Positions 5,813 through 6,365 of a DNA stretch of 6,365 nt are shown piece by piece. The position numbers and the translations under genes were made by a program. The notes below the pieces were generated by a model that did not search any database, was not told where the DNA came from, and worked only from the letters and a program-made list of their open reading frames with translations. How positions within the stretch are numbered: the stretch's first letter is position 1; each line of letters starts with the position of its first letter. The stretch comes from CAINDZ01 sp041908585 (GTDB taxonomy: Bacteria > Krumholzibacteriota > Krumholzibacteriia > LZORAL124-64-63), in assembly GCA_041908585.1 (NCBI GenBank), contig JAYRFB010000092.1, forward strand, positions 1 to 6,365, written 5' to 3'.

Positions 5813-5832
5813 CGCGTGCGCCGGCGCACGCG
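5813..5832. repeat. Perfect 20-bp GC palindrome
   Basis: The sequence is fully self-complementary over 20 bases, with the core TGCGCCGGCGCA at 5817-5828, identical to the core of the palindrome at 3365-3382. It sits mid-way between the tetR and lexA promoters and is followed by a short GCCAC/GTGGC hairpin. It may be an extragenic repeat or protein site. Confidence 0.6.
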
Positions 5833-5857
5833 CACGCCACATCTGGTGGCCTTTCTT

Positions 5858-5876
5858 CCCGTCCCACCCCTACCCC
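5858..5876 (-). other. G-quadruplex motif on the minus strand
   Basis: The minus strand reads GGGG-TA-GGGG-T-GGG-AC-GGG: four G-runs with loops of 2, 1 and 2 bases, meeting the standard G3+ N1-7 rule with very short loops. It lies about 50 bases upstream of the lexA -35, on the strand that is template for lexA. Folding in the cell is not shown. Confidence 0.55.
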
Positions 5877-5927
5877 TTGTAGTTCGCACACCCGGGCCGA
5901 TATTCGCTATATTTTCGTTTTTTCCGA

Positions 5928-5957
5928 TTGACAAAACAGTCATTTGTCTGTTTAAAT
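5928..5957 (+). promoter_or_regulatory. lexA promoter
   Basis: TTGACA (5928-5933, perfect -35), a 17-base spacer and TTTAAA (5951-5956, four of six; TTAAAT one base on is an alternative) give a predicted start near 5963 and a leader of about 40 bases. An AT-rich tract just upstream (about 5899-5925) could serve as an UP element. Confidence 0.7.
5930..5953. promoter_or_regulatory. Candidate LexA operator (SOS box)
   Basis: GACAAA-N7-TTTGTC (5930-5948) is a perfect inverted repeat overlapping the -35 and spacer. A second one, AAACAG-N8-CTGTTT (5934-5953), interlocks with it. LexA usually represses itself, so a symmetric site here is expected. The sequence differs from the E. coli CTGT-N8-ACAG and Bacillus CGAAC-N4-GTTCG boxes. 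Binding is inferred from position and symmetry alone. Confidence 0.55.
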
Positions 5958-5987
5958 CATCCCCGTCGCCAGGAACCCGCACACGAC

Positions 5988-5994
5988 AGGAAGG
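5988..5994 (+). promoter_or_regulatory. Shine-Dalgarno of lexA
   Basis: AGGAAGG ends 8 bases before the ATG at 6003, fixing that start. The start is also consistent with a short N-terminal extension before the LexA winged-helix domain. Confidence 0.65.
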
Positions 5995-6002
5995 CCGCCC
6001 CC

Positions 6003-6365
6003 ATGCCCCCGCGCAGCACCCCGAAAGCTCCCCCTGCCCGCGGCACCGCCCGCGCCCGGGTGCTGGCCTTCGTGAGCGAGCGCCTGGCCGCCCGCGCGCC
6101 GCCCACGGTGCGCGAGGTGCAGCGGGCGCTCGGGTTCAAGGCCGTCGAGTCGGCGCGGCAGCATCTGGAGGCGCTGGTGGCCGAGGGCAAGCTGGCCAAG
6201 GAGCCGGGACGCTCGCGCGGGTATCGCCTGCCCGCCGGCGGCGGACGGCCGGTGCCTCGAATGCGCCTGGTGCCGCAGCTCGGCCGCGTGCAGGCCGGCG
6301 GCCTGCGCGAGGCCATCGAGGATCCTGACGGCTGGCTCGCGGTCGAGGGACCGCAGAGCGACGAG
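6003..6365 (+). CDS. lexA: LexA SOS repressor, N-terminal 121 codons (partial)
   Basis: The reading frame is open to the window edge, so only the first 121 residues are seen out of the roughly 200-230 usual for LexA. After a basic, Pro/Ala-rich extension (1-15), residues about 16-76 form the winged helix-turn-helix: RVLAFVSERLAARAPPTVRE, then ALGFKAVESARQHLEALVAEGKL and GRSRGYRL, parallel to the E. coli ALGFRSP...AAEEHLKAL and SRGIRL. LGRVQAGG follows, with the self-cleavage bond expected at Ala98-Gly99, then the start of the S24 peptidase domain. The catalytic Ser and Lys lie beyond the window. When RecA filaments form on damaged DNA, LexA cleaves itself and releases SOS genes. Related S24 repressors (phage CI-like) are less likely given the LexA-type DNA-binding domain. 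SOS target genes cannot be judged here. Confidence 0.9.
   Translation, partial: MPPRSTPKAPPARGTARARVLAFVSERLAARAPPTVREVQRALGFKAVESARQHLEALVAEGKLAKEPGRSRGYRLPAGGGRPVPRMRLVPQLGRVQAGGLREAIEDPDGWLAVEGPQSDE

Larger units (their letters stand above)
5698..6002. other. Divergent control region between tetR and lexA
   Basis: This 305-base region holds the tetR promoter and operator at its left end and the lexA promoter, operator candidate and Shine-Dalgarno at its right end. Between them (about 5734-5900) there is no convincing gene; an open plus-strand frame crossing it continues as a shadow into lexA. The middle carries a 20-bp palindrome (5813-5832), a small GCCAC/GTGGC hairpin (5836-5850) and a pyrimidine-rich stretch (5851-5878). 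The last 30 bases before the lexA -35 are unusually AT-rich for this DNA. Confidence 0.75.

Overview
The window is very GC-rich bacterial DNA, with GC-dominated third codon positions and GTG and TTG starts. A signal peptide, an outer-membrane barrel protein and a DUF5916 surface protein point to a Gram-negative (diderm) chromosome. The phylum cannot be fixed from this sequence. The mix is compatible with GC-rich lineages such as Gemmatimonadota, Krumholzibacteriota, Eisenbacteria or Myxococcota, but that is only an impression.

Layout, left to right. (1) At the left edge, a probable gene start on the minus strand (1-114, low confidence) lies 16 bases after the stop of an exported CBM9-like/DUF5916 protein (131-2263, minus). 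(2) Divergent from it is a YaaA-family protein (2394-3164, plus), whose true start is a TTG with a Shine-Dalgarno. (3) A 304-base convergent gap (3165-3468) has no convincing gene. It holds a 92-base hairpin made of two copies of a 12-bp palindrome, a second hairpin, an 18-bp palindrome and a 12-base tandem repeat. (4) An uncharacterised 259-residue outer-membrane-type protein (3469-4248, minus) follows. (5) Upstream of it on the same strand is a two-gene unit, a TetR-family regulator (5080-5697) and a ScdA/YtfE-type di-iron iron-sulfur repair protein (4362-5033). (6) A divergent 305-base control region (5698-6002) separates this unit from lexA, whose first 121 codons (6003-6365, plus) run off the window.

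Working picture. Three of the recognised genes belong to stress physiology: YaaA (peroxide and iron), RIC (nitrosative and oxidative damage to iron-sulfur centres) and LexA (SOS response). The regulatory sequence is the most informative part. tetR has a near-consensus promoter with an imperfect palindrome filling its spacer, and its predicted transcript starts at the ATG itself (leaderless). lexA has a promoter overlapped by a symmetric operator candidate that does not look like the E. coli or Bacillus SOS box. RIC genes are usually controlled by NsrR or FNR-like proteins, so a TetR partner is unusual. No mobile element, CRISPR array, tRNA or rRNA was seen.
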